64,000 nt of DNA, taken from assembly GCF_002608075.1 (NCBI RefSeq), contig NZ_LAHA01000019.1:1-64000 (forward strand), in the 5' to 3' direction. Of the stretch, positions 26,928 through 36,161 are shown in pieces (positions within the stretch are counted from its first letter, which is position 1; each line of letters starts with the position of its first letter). Made by a program: the position numbers and the translations under genes. Origin of the DNA: Nostoc linckia z4. GTDB lineage: Bacteria > Cyanobacteriota > Cyanobacteriia > Cyanobacteriales > Nostocaceae. The notes under the pieces were generated by a model. That model worked only from the letters and a program-made list of their open reading frames with translations, was not told where the DNA came from and ran no database searches.

Positions 26928-27923
26928 TTATGCCAGTGTACTGGGGTTCCAAGCAACGGGAGCCAATTCTAGAAATGAACAAACTAGTGAAATAAACTGT
27001 GATTCATCGAGTTTGCTCTGTTGCTGTGATGCTAACCACATCATCGGAGCTAACTTCCATACCCCTTCATAGCACCATTTTTCACCTTCTAGTTCATTCA
27101 ACAGCTCAACCAGTGCTGCGAAATCTGGCCGCAGGCGTATTGGGCGGCTACAGTATTGTACCCAACTTTCATAGCGCTGTACTACTTGATAATAGCGATC
27201 GAGGCCTATGAGGATCGTAAAGTGTCGCGCTATTTCGTGTATGACAAATTGGCTAAGACCAAAATACCTTGATTGATGTTGGTCAACCAAACGGTTAATG
27301 AGACGATCGGATAATCGAATAATACTGAGTTCCTGGTCATCATACTCTTCGACAGTAATTAAGCCACTTTTCACCATTTCCCAGGTCTGTGCGTAAGAAT
27401 TTTCCTCTTCTTCCCAAAGTGGCTTGTATCTTTGTAAATTTTTACAGATTTCATCTAGCCTTAAGAGTAAGTCTTGAAACAACATTTCTGTCACACGAGC
27501 TATCGGTTGATCGAACGCTTTAGCACCCAAAGGTGAGCGATCGCGTGATGCCCAAGAATCACATAATGCAGCTAACCTTCTTGCAATGGTCGATTGTGAG
27601 TATCTAAAGTCACCCGCACGAGCTACATCTAACCACAGCCGCCAATGTTTCATGGTTTGTTCCGGGTTGACCATAGCGTAAACGGAGACTAGCGCATCCA
27701 CATCAAAATGGGAAGCAGATACAACGGATACTTTAGGGTGCGGGTATCCTTGTCTTAAATAATTCATTACGATTCCGGTGGACAGATCCGATTTTAGGGA
27801 GACGGGTGTTTGGACTCCCGGCCAATGGGAGAGAACTAATTCTGTTGAAGCCGTCTCTCCACTATCAACTATGATGTGGGGAATGCCATCAAGCTTATCG
27901 AATGCAACGAAGCGGATTACCAT
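26928..27923 (-). CDS. Uncharacterised protein (DUF6687-like)
   Basis: A 331-residue soluble protein. I start it at ATG 27923 (MVIRFVAFDK). Near residue 75 it has VSVVSASHFDVDALVSVYAM, an acidic His/Asp motif reminiscent of DHH-type phosphoesterases, and a preceding GYPHPK. The rest is helical with many aromatic residues. I believe it belongs to the DUF6687 group of bacterial proteins, but this is weak recognition. The next upstream gene (27977) is 53 bp away on the same strand, so the two may be co-transcribed. Confidence 0.6.
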   Translation of the reverse strand: MVIRFVAFDKLDGIPHIIVDSGETASTELVLSHWPGVQTPVSLKSDLSTGIVMNYLRQGYPHPKVSVVSASHFDVDALVSVYAMVNPEQTMKHWRLWLDVARAGDFRYSQSTIARRLAALCDSWASRDRSPLGAKAFDQPIARVTEMLFQDLLLRLDEICKNLQRYKPLWEEEENSYAQTWEMVKSGLITVEEYDDQELSIIRLSDRLINRLVDQHQSRYFGLSQFVIHEIARHFTILIGLDRYYQVVQRYESWVQYCSRPIRLRPDFAALVELLNELEGEKWCYEGVWKLAPMMWLASQQQSKLDESQFISLVCSFLELAPVAWNPSTLA

Positions 27924-27976
27924 AGTGCTACACACAGAAATTTTTAATGTTATTGCTGTGGAGTACCGCTAGGAAA

Positions 27977-28276
27977 TTAGGCGTCGAGATTGTTGATACT
28001 GATTCTTAGCTTACCATCTGGGGTAGTGCTAAGCTTCAACTTGCGAAGAGCAACTCGGCAGTAATTCCAAGGCGACACTGAAGCAGCAAAGCATGAGGGC
28101 CCACCAATGAATTCAGCTAAATCAATCATGCCAACAAAGGCTGGGTCTAACACTGCCACTACTCTGCCTCCCATAAAATGCCAGTCTACAGATGGAAGAG
28201 AGTCAGCGACTGTCTTATCCACAATGACACCTTGTGAAATCCCAGTAACTCGAAGGTTGATAAAGTCAGACGACAT
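27977..28276 (-). CDS. Hypothetical protein paired with the 26928 gene
   Basis: A 99-residue soluble protein with an AGGCAGG site upstream of ATG 28276. It contains a beta-rich N-terminus (INLRVTGISQGVIVDKT) and a WNYCRVALRKLKLSTT segment. No known domain. It precedes the DUF6687-like gene by 53 bp on the same strand. Function unknown. Confidence 0.6.
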   Translation of the reverse strand: MSSDFINLRVTGISQGVIVDKTVADSLPSVDWHFMGGRVVAVLDPAFVGMIDLAEFIGGPSCFAASVSPWNYCRVALRKLKLSTTPDGKLRISINNLDA

Positions 28277-28849
28277 AGTAATAAACCTGCCTTGAAAATA
28301 GGGAGTAGGGAGTGGGGATTAGGGAAAAGAAATTTTCATTGCTCCTTTTGAGTGCAGCTCGTGGAGTCTCTTACAAAAATGATTGATGGTAAAATTGGGA
28401 ATTTTAAAAATCTTTGCCCTACATAGGTTTCAGTATTAGTTTAAACGCTTTTTAGCGGCTTGCCCCAGGCATATCTTTGCTAGAAAATAGATAAAGTCGA
28501 GATCAAAGTGTATGTGATTTTCAGATTCATTTTCGGAGATGTCTAATCTGAAGTTCCCTGTGCATTGGTACTAAAAAATTTTGTAAGCTTTGCTCTACAA
28601 TAAATATAGGCTTTGAACTCCAAAATACCTAGGCCATACACAATGTCGATTTACTCGCATATCTGGCGTATGGTAAAAAAGGTCGGCGGTAAAAGCCTCA
28701 AACTGCCTGAGTCGCAAAGCAACACGCTATGCGAACCCAAGATCCTTTGACAATTTGTAAGAGCATAAAGCAAAGCAAAAAATTTTTGAATGGAGATCTA
28801 CATAAATCAGTACTTTTTGCATTAGGGGAACTTCAGTCTTACGAAACGA
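28277..28849. other. Intergenic gap before the biosynthetic cluster
   Basis: 573 bp with no convincing gene. It separates two minus-strand transcripts and so should contain the promoter of the 27977/26928 pair and the terminator of the VOC gene. AT-rich, with a short 'gggagtaggg agtgggg' repeat near 28301. A plus-strand frame at 28729-28923 overlaps the VOC gene and is rejected. Confidence 0.45.
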
Positions 28850-29269
28850 TCATTCCGGCGAGTAGATTTCAATCATTGTGCCGTCAGGGTCACGAAAATA
28901 AAGGGCGACTCTACCAGTGTTAGGAAGAGCATAAACTTCAGCAACTGGATTATTTCCACAAACTAGCGGCACTTCCAGTGAAGCTAAGTGTTCTGCCCAC
29001 TCGTAAACCTTGTCAGGTGTTGTTCGTAATCCTATATGAAAGTTCGGATTTTCACCAGGCCAATCACGTACTTCTTCCAAAAAGAACTCATAATCATTAA
29101 ACGCTGCGACAATCTTGGTCTCGGTCATATGATACTTATAAACCAGACCCAAGACTCTTTGATAAAACTCCCAAGTAACTTCTATATCGCGCACAATAAG
29201 ATTAATGTGCCTAATATCAGTTACTTTCTGTAGTTCTTTTAGCCTATTTATTGTTTGCGTTTGTACCAT
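28850..29269 (-). CDS. VOC (glyoxalase/dioxygenase-fold) metalloenzyme
   Basis: A 139-residue vicinal-oxygen-chelate protein with two beta-alpha-beta repeats. The metal ligands are visible: His in IRHINLIV, His in NFHIGLR and Glu in MIEIYSPE. Start chosen at ATG 29269, 9 bases after GGAG. It is the last gene of the minus-strand cluster that contains the tox-like set. Known toxoflavin-degrading lyase (TflA/TxDE) is also a VOC protein, so a self-protection or tailoring role is possible. The family is too broad to call the reaction. Confidence 0.78.
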   Translation of the reverse strand: MVQTQTINRLKELQKVTDIRHINLIVRDIEVTWEFYQRVLGLVYKYHMTETKIVAAFNDYEFFLEEVRDWPGENPNFHIGLRTTPDKVYEWAEHLASLEVPLVCGNNPVAEVYALPNTGRVALYFRDPDGTMIEIYSPE

Positions 29270-29395
29270 TTGCAAAAGCTCCTAACTCTTGAATTTTGTA
29301 ATTCTTCTTATCAGTACTTTGGCAGTTTGACCACGAATTGAAGTAATTCTCTTGTTCTAAGTGATAGTATTGCATCGCATTCAGCAAACTCTATC

Positions 29396-30568
29396 CTAAC
29401 AAGGACGCTTACCCATACCTATTTGTTGTGCTTTTTGATACAACTTTCCTTCATTTAAAAGAGAGGGAGCAATCACAACTTCAACTTGCTGCATATCCTT
29501 AATGTTTTTGGCTCCCAGTGTACCCATACTTGTTTTTAAAGCTCCCAGCAGATTATGAGTACCATCATCCAATTGCGCTGGGCCTCGGAGAATTTGTTCG
29601 CATGTACCAGTAGTGCCAACGTGAATGCGAGTACCACGGGGCAACACCGGATTAGGAGTTGCCATACCCCAGTGAAAACCCCGTCCTGGTGCTTGTGTAG
29701 ATCTAGCAAAGGGTGAACCAATCATGACAGCATCTGCCCCGCAGGCGATACATTTGCAGATGTCACCACCAGTGATTAAACCGCCATCAGCGATAATCGG
29801 TATATACTTGCCAGTGTCTTCATAATAGTCATCACGAGCGGCAGCGCATTCAGCAACAGCAGTTGCTTGCGGTAAACCTACACCCAGCACGCCACGAGAT
29901 GTACAAGCGGCTCCTGGGCCGATTCCCACAAGTATACCAGCTGCACCAGTCTTCATTAAATTCAAAGCGACTTCATATGTCACACAATTGCCCATAACAA
30001 CAGGAATTGGCATTTCTTCACAAAACTCCGCCACATTGAGTGGCATTACTGACTCTGGTGATAAATGCGCTGTTGAAACCACCGTTGCTTGAACAAAAAA
30101 CAAATCAGCTCCAGCTTTTGCTACTATCGAACCATACTTAATTGCCCCAACAGGAGTAGCACTCACTGCTGCAATGCCCCCTTGTTGTTTAATTTCCCTA
30201 ATTCTTTGTTCAATTAAATCAGGCTTAATTGGCTCTGCATAAAGTTTTTGCATCAGCTGGACAAACTCAGTTTTATCTACCGAGGTGATGTGTTCTAAAA
30301 TCGGGTTTGGGTCGGGATAACGAGTTTGAATGCCCTCCAGGTTAAGTACACCAAATGCTCCTAAATCAGACAAAAGGACAGCCATAGGTACATCAACTAC
30401 TCCATCCATTGCACTAGCAATTATGGGAATTTCTCGCGTAATACCACCAATGCGCCAGCTAGTGTCTGTCAAACTGGGGTCTAGTGTTCTATTTCCTGGT
30501 ACTAGCGCAATTTCATCAATTCCATAAGCACGGCAAGCTGTTTTGTATCCTCCGATTTGGATATTCAT
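29396..30568 (-). CDS. guaB3: GuaB3-type IMP dehydrogenase/GMP reductase family enzyme
   Basis: A 390-residue TIM-barrel enzyme of the IMPDH/GMPR superfamily without CBS domains. The catalytic Cys loop is GPGAACTSRGVLG; the phosphate-binding loop is IADGGLITGGDICKC; the flap region (GTTGTCEQILRGPAQLDDG) is of the short actinobacterial/cyanobacterial GuaB3 type. GuaB3 enzymes have been reported to act in GMP/IMP interconversion; the direction here cannot be read from sequence. Located in the tox-like cluster with GuaA and PurF, it may balance the guanine nucleotide pool that feeds GTP cyclohydrolase II. Confidence 0.85.
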   Translation of the reverse strand: MNIQIGGYKTACRAYGIDEIALVPGNRTLDPSLTDTSWRIGGITREIPIIASAMDGVVDVPMAVLLSDLGAFGVLNLEGIQTRYPDPNPILEHITSVDKTEFVQLMQKLYAEPIKPDLIEQRIREIKQQGGIAAVSATPVGAIKYGSIVAKAGADLFFVQATVVSTAHLSPESVMPLNVAEFCEEMPIPVVMGNCVTYEVALNLMKTGAAGILVGIGPGAACTSRGVLGVGLPQATAVAECAAARDDYYEDTGKYIPIIADGGLITGGDICKCIACGADAVMIGSPFARSTQAPGRGFHWGMATPNPVLPRGTRIHVGTTGTCEQILRGPAQLDDGTHNLLGALKTSMGTLGAKNIKDMQQVEVVIAPSLLNEGKLYQKAQQIGMGKRPC

Positions 30569-30645
30569 AGGAATTGCTATTTTTCTCCCTACTATTTTTT
30601 GAGGTTGTCAACCTAAATGCAAAGCAAGAATGATGAGAAAACACC

Positions 30646-30681
30646 ACCATAAACAGAGATTGATAATTCATTGTTTATGGT
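30646..30681. terminator. Hairpin between the methyltransferase and guaB3
   Basis: ACCATAAACA (30646-30655) and TGTTTATGGT (30672-30681) form a perfect 10-bp stem with a 16-base loop. A T-run follows only on the plus strand. On the minus strand it may be a weak terminator or processing site, which would make guaB3 and the VOC gene a separate transcript. Confidence 0.4.
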
Positions 30682-30695
30682 TTTTGTAAAATGAA

Positions 30696-31370
30696 TTAAG
30701 GCTGATTTTTTACAAGTGCTGCTAAATAATGTACTGGCAAATAATGCTCATGCCAGGGCCGATAAATTCGACGGCTATCAAGCCAGATAAAACCGTGATT
30801 TGTCAATAATTGCTGCAATTCGTTAACACTAAAAGAACGACCAATACGCCCTTCATCAAAATCGATGAAAGAACCATCAGTATTTTCGTCAAGCGGCGTA
30901 AATACCGATAACATAGCTATTCCATTTGGCTTTAATAGAGTTTTTAAATGGGTTAAATAGGGAAAGTATAAAGATGGGTGCTGATGGTGGAAGCAACCAT
31001 TATCAAATACAGCATCAAACTTCGTTTCAGGAGAGGGCTGCCAATCAGTGAACTGCGACTTCACAAAATTAATTCTATCACCCCAAGTATAACTTAAGAA
31101 CTGCCAAGCTTCATGTTCATACAAATCAAGACCAGTGACAGAATGACCTGCCTTTAGCAGAATTTCGGCATCTTTTCCTGAACCTGCGCCGATATCTAAA
31201 ATGTGACCCTTTTGACTACCTATGCACTCCAAGAAATATACAGGAACTTCTCGCATTGCCTCTTCATATGACCAGGCGTCATTGCTCGTCTGGTAACATT
31301 GGACAAATGCTGTTTTTAAAACTTCTTTGTATTCTTCAGATGAAATTTGCGGCGGATTTTGAGTTGCCAT
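30696..31370 (-). CDS. Small class I SAM methyltransferase (ToxA-like by context)
   Basis: A 224-residue methyltransferase. Motif I is HILDIGAGSGKDAEIL (about residue 52), motif II TGLDLYEHE, and FDAVFDNGCFHHQHPSLY is near the active site. Start moved to ATG 31370 because GAGGG lies 7 bases upstream; an earlier start at 31412 lacks a site. Size fits the N-methyltransferase ToxA, which methylates the azapteridine twice in toxoflavin biosynthesis. It directly follows the stand-alone GTP cyclohydrolase II gene, as toxA and toxB are neighbours in Burkholderia. Substrate is inferred from context only. Confidence 0.72.
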   Translation of the reverse strand: MATQNPPQISSEEYKEVLKTAFVQCYQTSNDAWSYEEAMREVPVYFLECIGSQKGHILDIGAGSGKDAEILLKAGHSVTGLDLYEHEAWQFLSYTWGDRINFVKSQFTDWQPSPETKFDAVFDNGCFHHQHPSLYFPYLTHLKTLLKPNGIAMLSVFTPLDENTDGSFIDFDEGRIGRSFSVNELQQLLTNHGFIWLDSRRIYRPWHEHYLPVHYLAALVKNQP

Positions 31371-31505
31371 TACTAACCCTCTAAAAGACTTGGACGTGAT
31401 GAACAGAGACAAAAAGGAGTAAAATTTGATATTTATTTAACTCTGCAAGTTAGTTTTTGCTACAGAGCTAGATGCTAATAATCTGATTTGGATATCAAAC
31501 CATAG

Positions 31506-32174
31506 CTATAATCCTCGATCGAGGTTAATTTTATGACCTGCACGCAAAACTTTTGCTTTCAGGTAAAACTGATTGTGTGGATTAGAAAACACGCTTGTGG
31601 ATACCATTCCCTGCACATCAATGCCAAACTGTCTTAACTGTTCCGCTTTATCTGGATTGTTGGACAACAGATTAATCTTGTTAACGCCAAGTGCATGTAG
31701 CATTTGAACAGCACACCGATAGTCACGCATATCGAGGGGGAAGTCAAGCCGATGATTTGCTTCGTATGTGTCAATGCCTTTATCTTGTAGGATATAAGCA
31801 TCAAGTTTGTTGTAGAGACCAATGCCTCGTCCTTCCTGCCTCAGATAGAGTATGATTCCAGATTCCTTAGATAGTCTGAGCATTGCTTCCTTTAGTTGAG
31901 GCCCACAATCACACCTTGCTGACCCGAAAACATCACCTGTGAGACATTCAGAATGTAGCCTAACTAGTGGTGCTTCACTATTGCGCCATTTACCTACACA
32001 AATCGCAATGTGTTCTTTCCCATCACAAAGATCGTTAAATGAAACAAATTCTCCAATATATTCTTCTACTCCTGAGAAGGATATTGGAATTTGGACGCGC
32101 TGTCTGATAGTAGCTTTTGTTAAGATATTCTCAGAAACATCTAATCCAAGGTAACCGGAGCCAACTATATCCAT
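31506..32174 (-). CDS. ribA: Stand-alone GTP cyclohydrolase II (RibA/ToxB-like)
   Basis: A 222-residue GTP cyclohydrolase II. It opens the imidazole ring of GTP, the first step of both riboflavin and toxoflavin synthesis. The zinc site CLTGDVFGSARCDCG, the catalytic LRQEGRGIGL and the NPDKAEQL segment are intact. Start at ATG 32174, where AAAGGTGAG is 2 bases upstream. In cyanobacteria the housekeeping enzyme is normally fused to DHBP synthase (RibBA); this copy has no RibB domain. Sitting between PurF and a methyltransferase in a ten-gene cluster, it is most likely the dedicated biosynthetic paralogue, equivalent to ToxB. Confidence 0.88.
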   Translation of the reverse strand: MDIVGSGYLGLDVSENILTKATIRQRVQIPISFSGVEEYIGEFVSFNDLCDGKEHIAICVGKWRNSEAPLVRLHSECLTGDVFGSARCDCGPQLKEAMLRLSKESGIILYLRQEGRGIGLYNKLDAYILQDKGIDTYEANHRLDFPLDMRDYRCAVQMLHALGVNKINLLSNNPDKAEQLRQFGIDVQGMVSTSVFSNPHNQFYLKAKVLRAGHKINLDRGL

Positions 32175-32325
32175 ACTCACCTTTATGAAAGAGTACAAAG
32201 AAGTAAAAAACACCTGTATTGAATACCCTTTGGGCAATATCTGACTAGCAGAAGTTTCAGACAAAGAAAGTAACAGTTAGTAGTACTTGCACGTATGACA
32301 AAACTTATGCAAGTATGCCAATTTT

Positions 32326-33912
32326 TCAAGTTCTAATTAAGCTGACACCAAAATGTTCGCTCAATGTGCCAGTAGTATAAGTCCTTGTCTTTGCTAGGTT
32401 TTCTAATGTTAATTTAGAACGTTTCAGTGGTTCAGCAACGGGAACTGGATAATCGCCAGTAAAACAAGCCGAACAAAAACTAGCCTTATGTTCTCGCGTC
32501 TCTTCCAGCATTCCTTGGTAACTTAGATAGCTTAGAGAGTCCACTTCAATTTGTTTACTAATCTCCTCTACTGACTTGGTTGCAGCGATCAGCTGGTCTT
32601 GACTATCGGTATCGATGCCATAGAAGCAGGGATAAGTTACTGGAGGCGAGGAAATTCGCATATGTACTTCCACTACACCTGTTTGGCGTAATAGTTTAAC
32701 CAGTTTCTGGCTAGTCGTTCCTCGGACAATTGAATCATCCACAATCACTACTCGCTTACCGAATAGCATATCTTTGAGGGAATTGAGTTTCATACGGATA
32801 CCTAATTCACGCATAGATTCCGTAGGCTCGATAAAAGTACGTCCGACATAGCGATTTTTAATCAGTCCTTCTGTGTAACGGATGCCAGAAAATTGTGAAA
32901 AACCAATAGCCGCAGGAATACCCGAATCAGGAACACCAATGACAATATCGGCATCAGCAGGAGATTCTTTAGCCAGTCGTTGCCCTAAGCGGAGCCGATA
33001 ACTGTACAAACTCTCGTTGTGCATGATGCTATCAGGGCGAGAGAAGTAAATCATCTCAAAGATACACAACTTCCGTTGCGATTTTTGACTCCAGAAATAA
33101 GAAGCTAAACCTTCTTCGGTAATCCAAACTAATTCACCTGGTTGCACATCTCGCAGATATTTCGCTCCAATGATGTCTAAAGCACAGGTTTCAGAGGCAA
33201 GAACGTAACGGACTGGATGATTCCCCAGAGTGCCAATGACGAGAGGACGAATGCCATTGGGATCGCGAACACCCATGACACCAACAGGAGTGCCAATGAC
33301 TAAACTAAAAGCTCCTTGGCAACGGTGAAATGCTTTGATTGAAGCTTCTAAGCAATCTGCACCAGCGTTGATTTCTTCAGCGATCGCTAAAGCTATCATT
33401 TCTGAATCACTTGTAGTCACCAAGTTGCAATTGTTCTTAAGCAACTCATCTCGCAATTGTAAAGTATTGACTAAGTTGCCATTATGTGCAACAGCCAATG
33501 GAAATAGGTGGCTGTACACAACAACTGGTTGAGCATTGGCTTGGTTATTAGAGCCTGTAGTTGAGTAACGAGTGTGACCTATAGCTATACTACCAGGTAG
33601 GTCTTTGAAAATTGATTCGTTAAAAACTTGAGACACTAAACCCACATCTTTATATAGATGTAATTGCTCACCATCAAATGTAGCAATGCCAGCTGATTCT
33701 TGCCCCCGGTGTTGGAGAGCGTACAATCCAAAGTACGTTAATTTGGCAACGTCTTCTCCTGGTGCATAGATGCCAAAAACACCACAAGCCTCTACTTGTT
33801 TGTCAGAATCATCTAATGTAGCACAGTCCCCACGCCAATCATCAGATTTAGTCAGGTTCCGATCGAAGAATTGCAAATTTGCACGGTTAGCGGTATGGTT
33901 GGGCATCATCAT
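32326..33912 (-). CDS. purF: Amidophosphoribosyltransferase PurF
   Basis: About 528 residues. PurF catalyses the first committed step of purine synthesis (PRPP + glutamine to phosphoribosylamine). After a propeptide-like N-terminus of about 40 residues comes the nucleophile Cys in ACGVFGIYAPGEDVAK. The glutamine site (LQHRGQESAGI), the PRPP loop (VVIVDDSIVRGTT) and the Fe-S cluster cysteine ligands (YPCFYGID, FCSACFTG) are all present, so the enzyme looks complete. The start is uncertain among three Met codons at 33912, 33909 and 33906. Finding purF inside this cluster rather than with other pur genes suggests a dedicated or second copy. Confidence 0.9.
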   Translation of the reverse strand: MMMPNHTANRANLQFFDRNLTKSDDWRGDCATLDDSDKQVEACGVFGIYAPGEDVAKLTYFGLYALQHRGQESAGIATFDGEQLHLYKDVGLVSQVFNESIFKDLPGSIAIGHTRYSTTGSNNQANAQPVVVYSHLFPLAVAHNGNLVNTLQLRDELLKNNCNLVTTSDSEMIALAIAEEINAGADCLEASIKAFHRCQGAFSLVIGTPVGVMGVRDPNGIRPLVIGTLGNHPVRYVLASETCALDIIGAKYLRDVQPGELVWITEEGLASYFWSQKSQRKLCIFEMIYFSRPDSIMHNESLYSYRLRLGQRLAKESPADADIVIGVPDSGIPAAIGFSQFSGIRYTEGLIKNRYVGRTFIEPTESMRELGIRMKLNSLKDMLFGKRVVIVDDSIVRGTTSQKLVKLLRQTGVVEVHMRISSPPVTYPCFYGIDTDSQDQLIAATKSVEEISKQIEVDSLSYLSYQGMLEETREHKASFCSACFTGDYPVPVAEPLKRSKLTLENLAKTRTYTTGTLSEHFGVSLIRT

Positions 33913-34063
33913 TATTTTGCTGTTCCAAATCAATCAGTGGATGTCCTGGCGCTATTAATTTAAATTGTTACTGCATCATCTTCATTATGGAATTGTGCTG
34001 CTTGCTGCTGAATTCATCCTACAAATATGCAACGCCCAATTTTTAAAAGTCAAATTCACAAGT

Positions 34064-35098
34064 CTACTTACGTTGTCCGATAATCAAAACGTACTTTCCG
34101 CCTTTAGTTCCAACTCTGCCAAAATTTCTCACTTCAACATTGAAACCAATGTTTTCCATCTGGTCAACAAGCCATGGAGTTGGATGCAATTGACCATGTG
34201 CAGTATTCATCATCATGTAAAAAGAAAAACCTGCTGCTGCTGCGGGTGTGACGCAATCTCTATCCATATATATTGTTGTAATGAGGAGTGTGCCACCCTT
34301 GCGAAGAACTCCGGCTACTTGTGATAAAATCTGAACCACTGTCTCTTGCTCGAAATAATGCAGACAGTCATTGAGCATCGCTATGTCAGCTTTCACACCT
34401 TCATATGAAGATGCTTTGCTGATATCAGCTTCTCGAAACTCAATCTGGTTTTCTACACCATAATCGGCAAAGACATGTTGAGCTGCTTCACGTGCAGTTG
34501 CAAAATCCCAAACCTGCCCGGTGATATGTGGATTGTATTTAGCGATCGCTGACAGATACGTACCATGACCACCAGCAAGATCGAGAATATACTTCTCGCC
34601 TTCCATTTCCGGCAGTGCAACGATGCTGGCGATGTTTTCCTTTGACAGTTGTAACATTGCCTGATTGAATGCATCGTTAGCATGTGGGTCTTTCTTGAGT
34701 TTTAGTTCTTGCTGACCCTCGATGGGTTCCTCAGAAGAAATAACTTCACCAATCTTGCTCCACAACTGCCATTGTAACCGTTGATGTTCTATTAAAGCTC
34801 CCACATAACCTGGCCCATCCTTGGTTAAAACTCGATTTGTCGATGGAGTATTGCAGTATTTATCGTCGCTTTTCACGACTAGACTAAGTGAAGTTAGTAC
34901 ATTCAGAAGAAGTGTTGTTTTCCGCAACAACCAGCCTTTTGATTGTGAGATTGTTTCTGCTGTGACTGGCTCTTTTAGGAGTTCAAAAAGTCCTGAGGTG
35001 TTGGCAAATTGCAATATAGCAGACTCTTGAAAAGAGTCACTCATGCTGATAATGTCACTAGCTGTCAAATCAATTGAATTGTGGGAATTTACAACCAT
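34064..35098 (-). CDS. O-methyltransferase with dimerisation domain
   Basis: A 344-residue SAM-dependent methyltransferase of the plant/bacterial O-methyltransferase family. The N-terminal helical dimerisation domain (to about residue 120) includes ILQFANTSGLFELL. The SAM site is YILDLAGGHGTYLSAIAKY; the later DIAMLNDCLHYF and LLITTIYMD match family motifs IV and V. Start at ATG 35098 with AAGGAG 10 bases upstream. A methyltransferase of this larger class is not part of toxABCDE, so it may add a group that distinguishes this product from toxoflavin. Confidence 0.8.
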   Translation of the reverse strand: MVVNSHNSIDLTASDIISMSDSFQESAILQFANTSGLFELLKEPVTAETISQSKGWLLRKTTLLLNVLTSLSLVVKSDDKYCNTPSTNRVLTKDGPGYVGALIEHQRLQWQLWSKIGEVISSEEPIEGQQELKLKKDPHANDAFNQAMLQLSKENIASIVALPEMEGEKYILDLAGGHGTYLSAIAKYNPHITGQVWDFATAREAAQHVFADYGVENQIEFREADISKASSYEGVKADIAMLNDCLHYFEQETVVQILSQVAGVLRKGGTLLITTIYMDRDCVTPAAAAGFSFYMMMNTAHGQLHPTPWLVDQMENIGFNVEVRNFGRVGTKGGKYVLIIGQRK

Positions 35099-35162
35099 TG
35101 TTCTTGGCTCCTTAAAATTTAAATCACAATTAACGAAGTATGTCAACAATTTCCTTATGACC

Positions 35163-36161
35163 TTAGACTGTTTCTGCCAATCTAAATCCCATAATGTAGA
35201 TATCTTTCGGAAACCAGCCGTGCCGACGTTTGCAACGCGCTAAATCACGAAATCGGGTAAAACTCCCTCCCCTAGCAATGCGGTAAGAAGAACCTACAGT
35301 CTGCATCAGATCGTCCTCAATTTTTTTAGATCCAGGGTATGCCCAGTAATTATCACAGACGTATTCCTCAACATTTCCAGCTAAGTCTGATACACCAAAA
35401 ATTGAATTACCTTTGGGATAAATACCAACAGGAGTAGTTGATAGAATGCCACTTTCTACGGTGTTAGCGCGATCGTCTAAATATTCCTCACCCCAGGGAA
35501 ATTCAAGACTTGCCGATCCCCCAGCAGCATACTCCCATTCGATTTCCGAAGGTAATCTAAATTGCCTGTTTGTTTTGTTACTTAACCACTGTGCATATGC
35601 ATCAGCAGACTCTGGTGAAACCGTATATACAGGATGGTTTGCACGTGTCATAGGAAAGCAACCAAACTGCCATGATGTGGGTATATGTGGGTGTTGAGTA
35701 TCCTTAAGAAAGGCTAAGTACTCGACATTTGTTACTGGATACTTAGCTATCTTAAATGATTGAACAGTTGTCTCAAACTGAGGTGCTTCTTTCTCTATCC
35801 AAGAAGGAATAACTCCAAGATCGCGGTACATCTCAGCAACTTCAGAAACACGTGCCCAACTTAAACCAATCTTGGCTCGATCGCCTGGTATGAATATCAT
35901 ACTAGGTTCAAAAACTTGAATCCTGGGATCTCCAACAAGTGCCAACATTGTACCCGCTGCATAACGTGTTTTAAAGGGCACTTTTGGATTTTCAGCCATA
36001 CTTGCAAGCTCAGTAACTTTGAGTCTGCGAACATACTCAAAGTCTAGCTGTTCAGTTTCAGTGACCCCAGACACATAATGCTCTGGTAGCCCCATTGCCT
36101 TGCGAGCAGAAATAATATTAATTTGAGATGGATCAATTGACACTTTAGTAGGAATACTCAT
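35163..36161 (-). CDS. FGE/SUMF1-fold protein (ToxD-like)
   Basis: A 332-residue protein with a formylglycine-generating-enzyme/sulfatase-modifying-factor domain in the C-terminal two-thirds: KIAKYPVTNVEYLAFLKDT, PVYTVSPESADAYAQWLS, FRLPSEIEWEYAAGG, GNVEEYVCDNYW, RIARGGSF and MGFRLAE. The N-terminal 120 residues are not part of that fold. Such domains also occur in non-heme iron enzymes, and in toxoflavin clusters as ToxD. Its ATG at 36161 overlaps the RibD stop (ATGA), so translation is coupled. No sulfatase gene is nearby, which argues against a maturase role. Confidence 0.84.
   Translation of the reverse strand: MSIPTKVSIDPSQINIISARKAMGLPEHYVSGVTETEQLDFEYVRRLKVTELASMAENPKVPFKTRYAAGTMLALVGDPRIQVFEPSMIFIPGDRAKIGLSWARVSEVAEMYRDLGVIPSWIEKEAPQFETTVQSFKIAKYPVTNVEYLAFLKDTQHPHIPTSWQFGCFPMTRANHPVYTVSPESADAYAQWLSNKTNRQFRLPSEIEWEYAAGGSASLEFPWGEEYLDDRANTVESGILSTTPVGIYPKGNSIFGVSDLAGNVEEYVCDNYWAYPGSKKIEDDLMQTVGSSYRIARGGSFTRFRDLARCKRRHGWFPKDIYIMGFRLAETV

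Noticed and set aside
26833..27072. 79-codon plus-strand frame
   Set aside because: Overlaps the 3' end of the DUF6687-like gene on the other strand and has shadow-type composition.
29396..32174. Riboflavin housekeeping operon
   Set aside because: Lacks ribB, ribE and ribH, has stand-alone RibA, and adds FGE, WD40 and two methyltransferases not found in riboflavin operons.
35163..36161. Sulfatase-activating FGE
   Set aside because: No sulfatase gene is near and the context is the tox-like set; the fold has several other functions.
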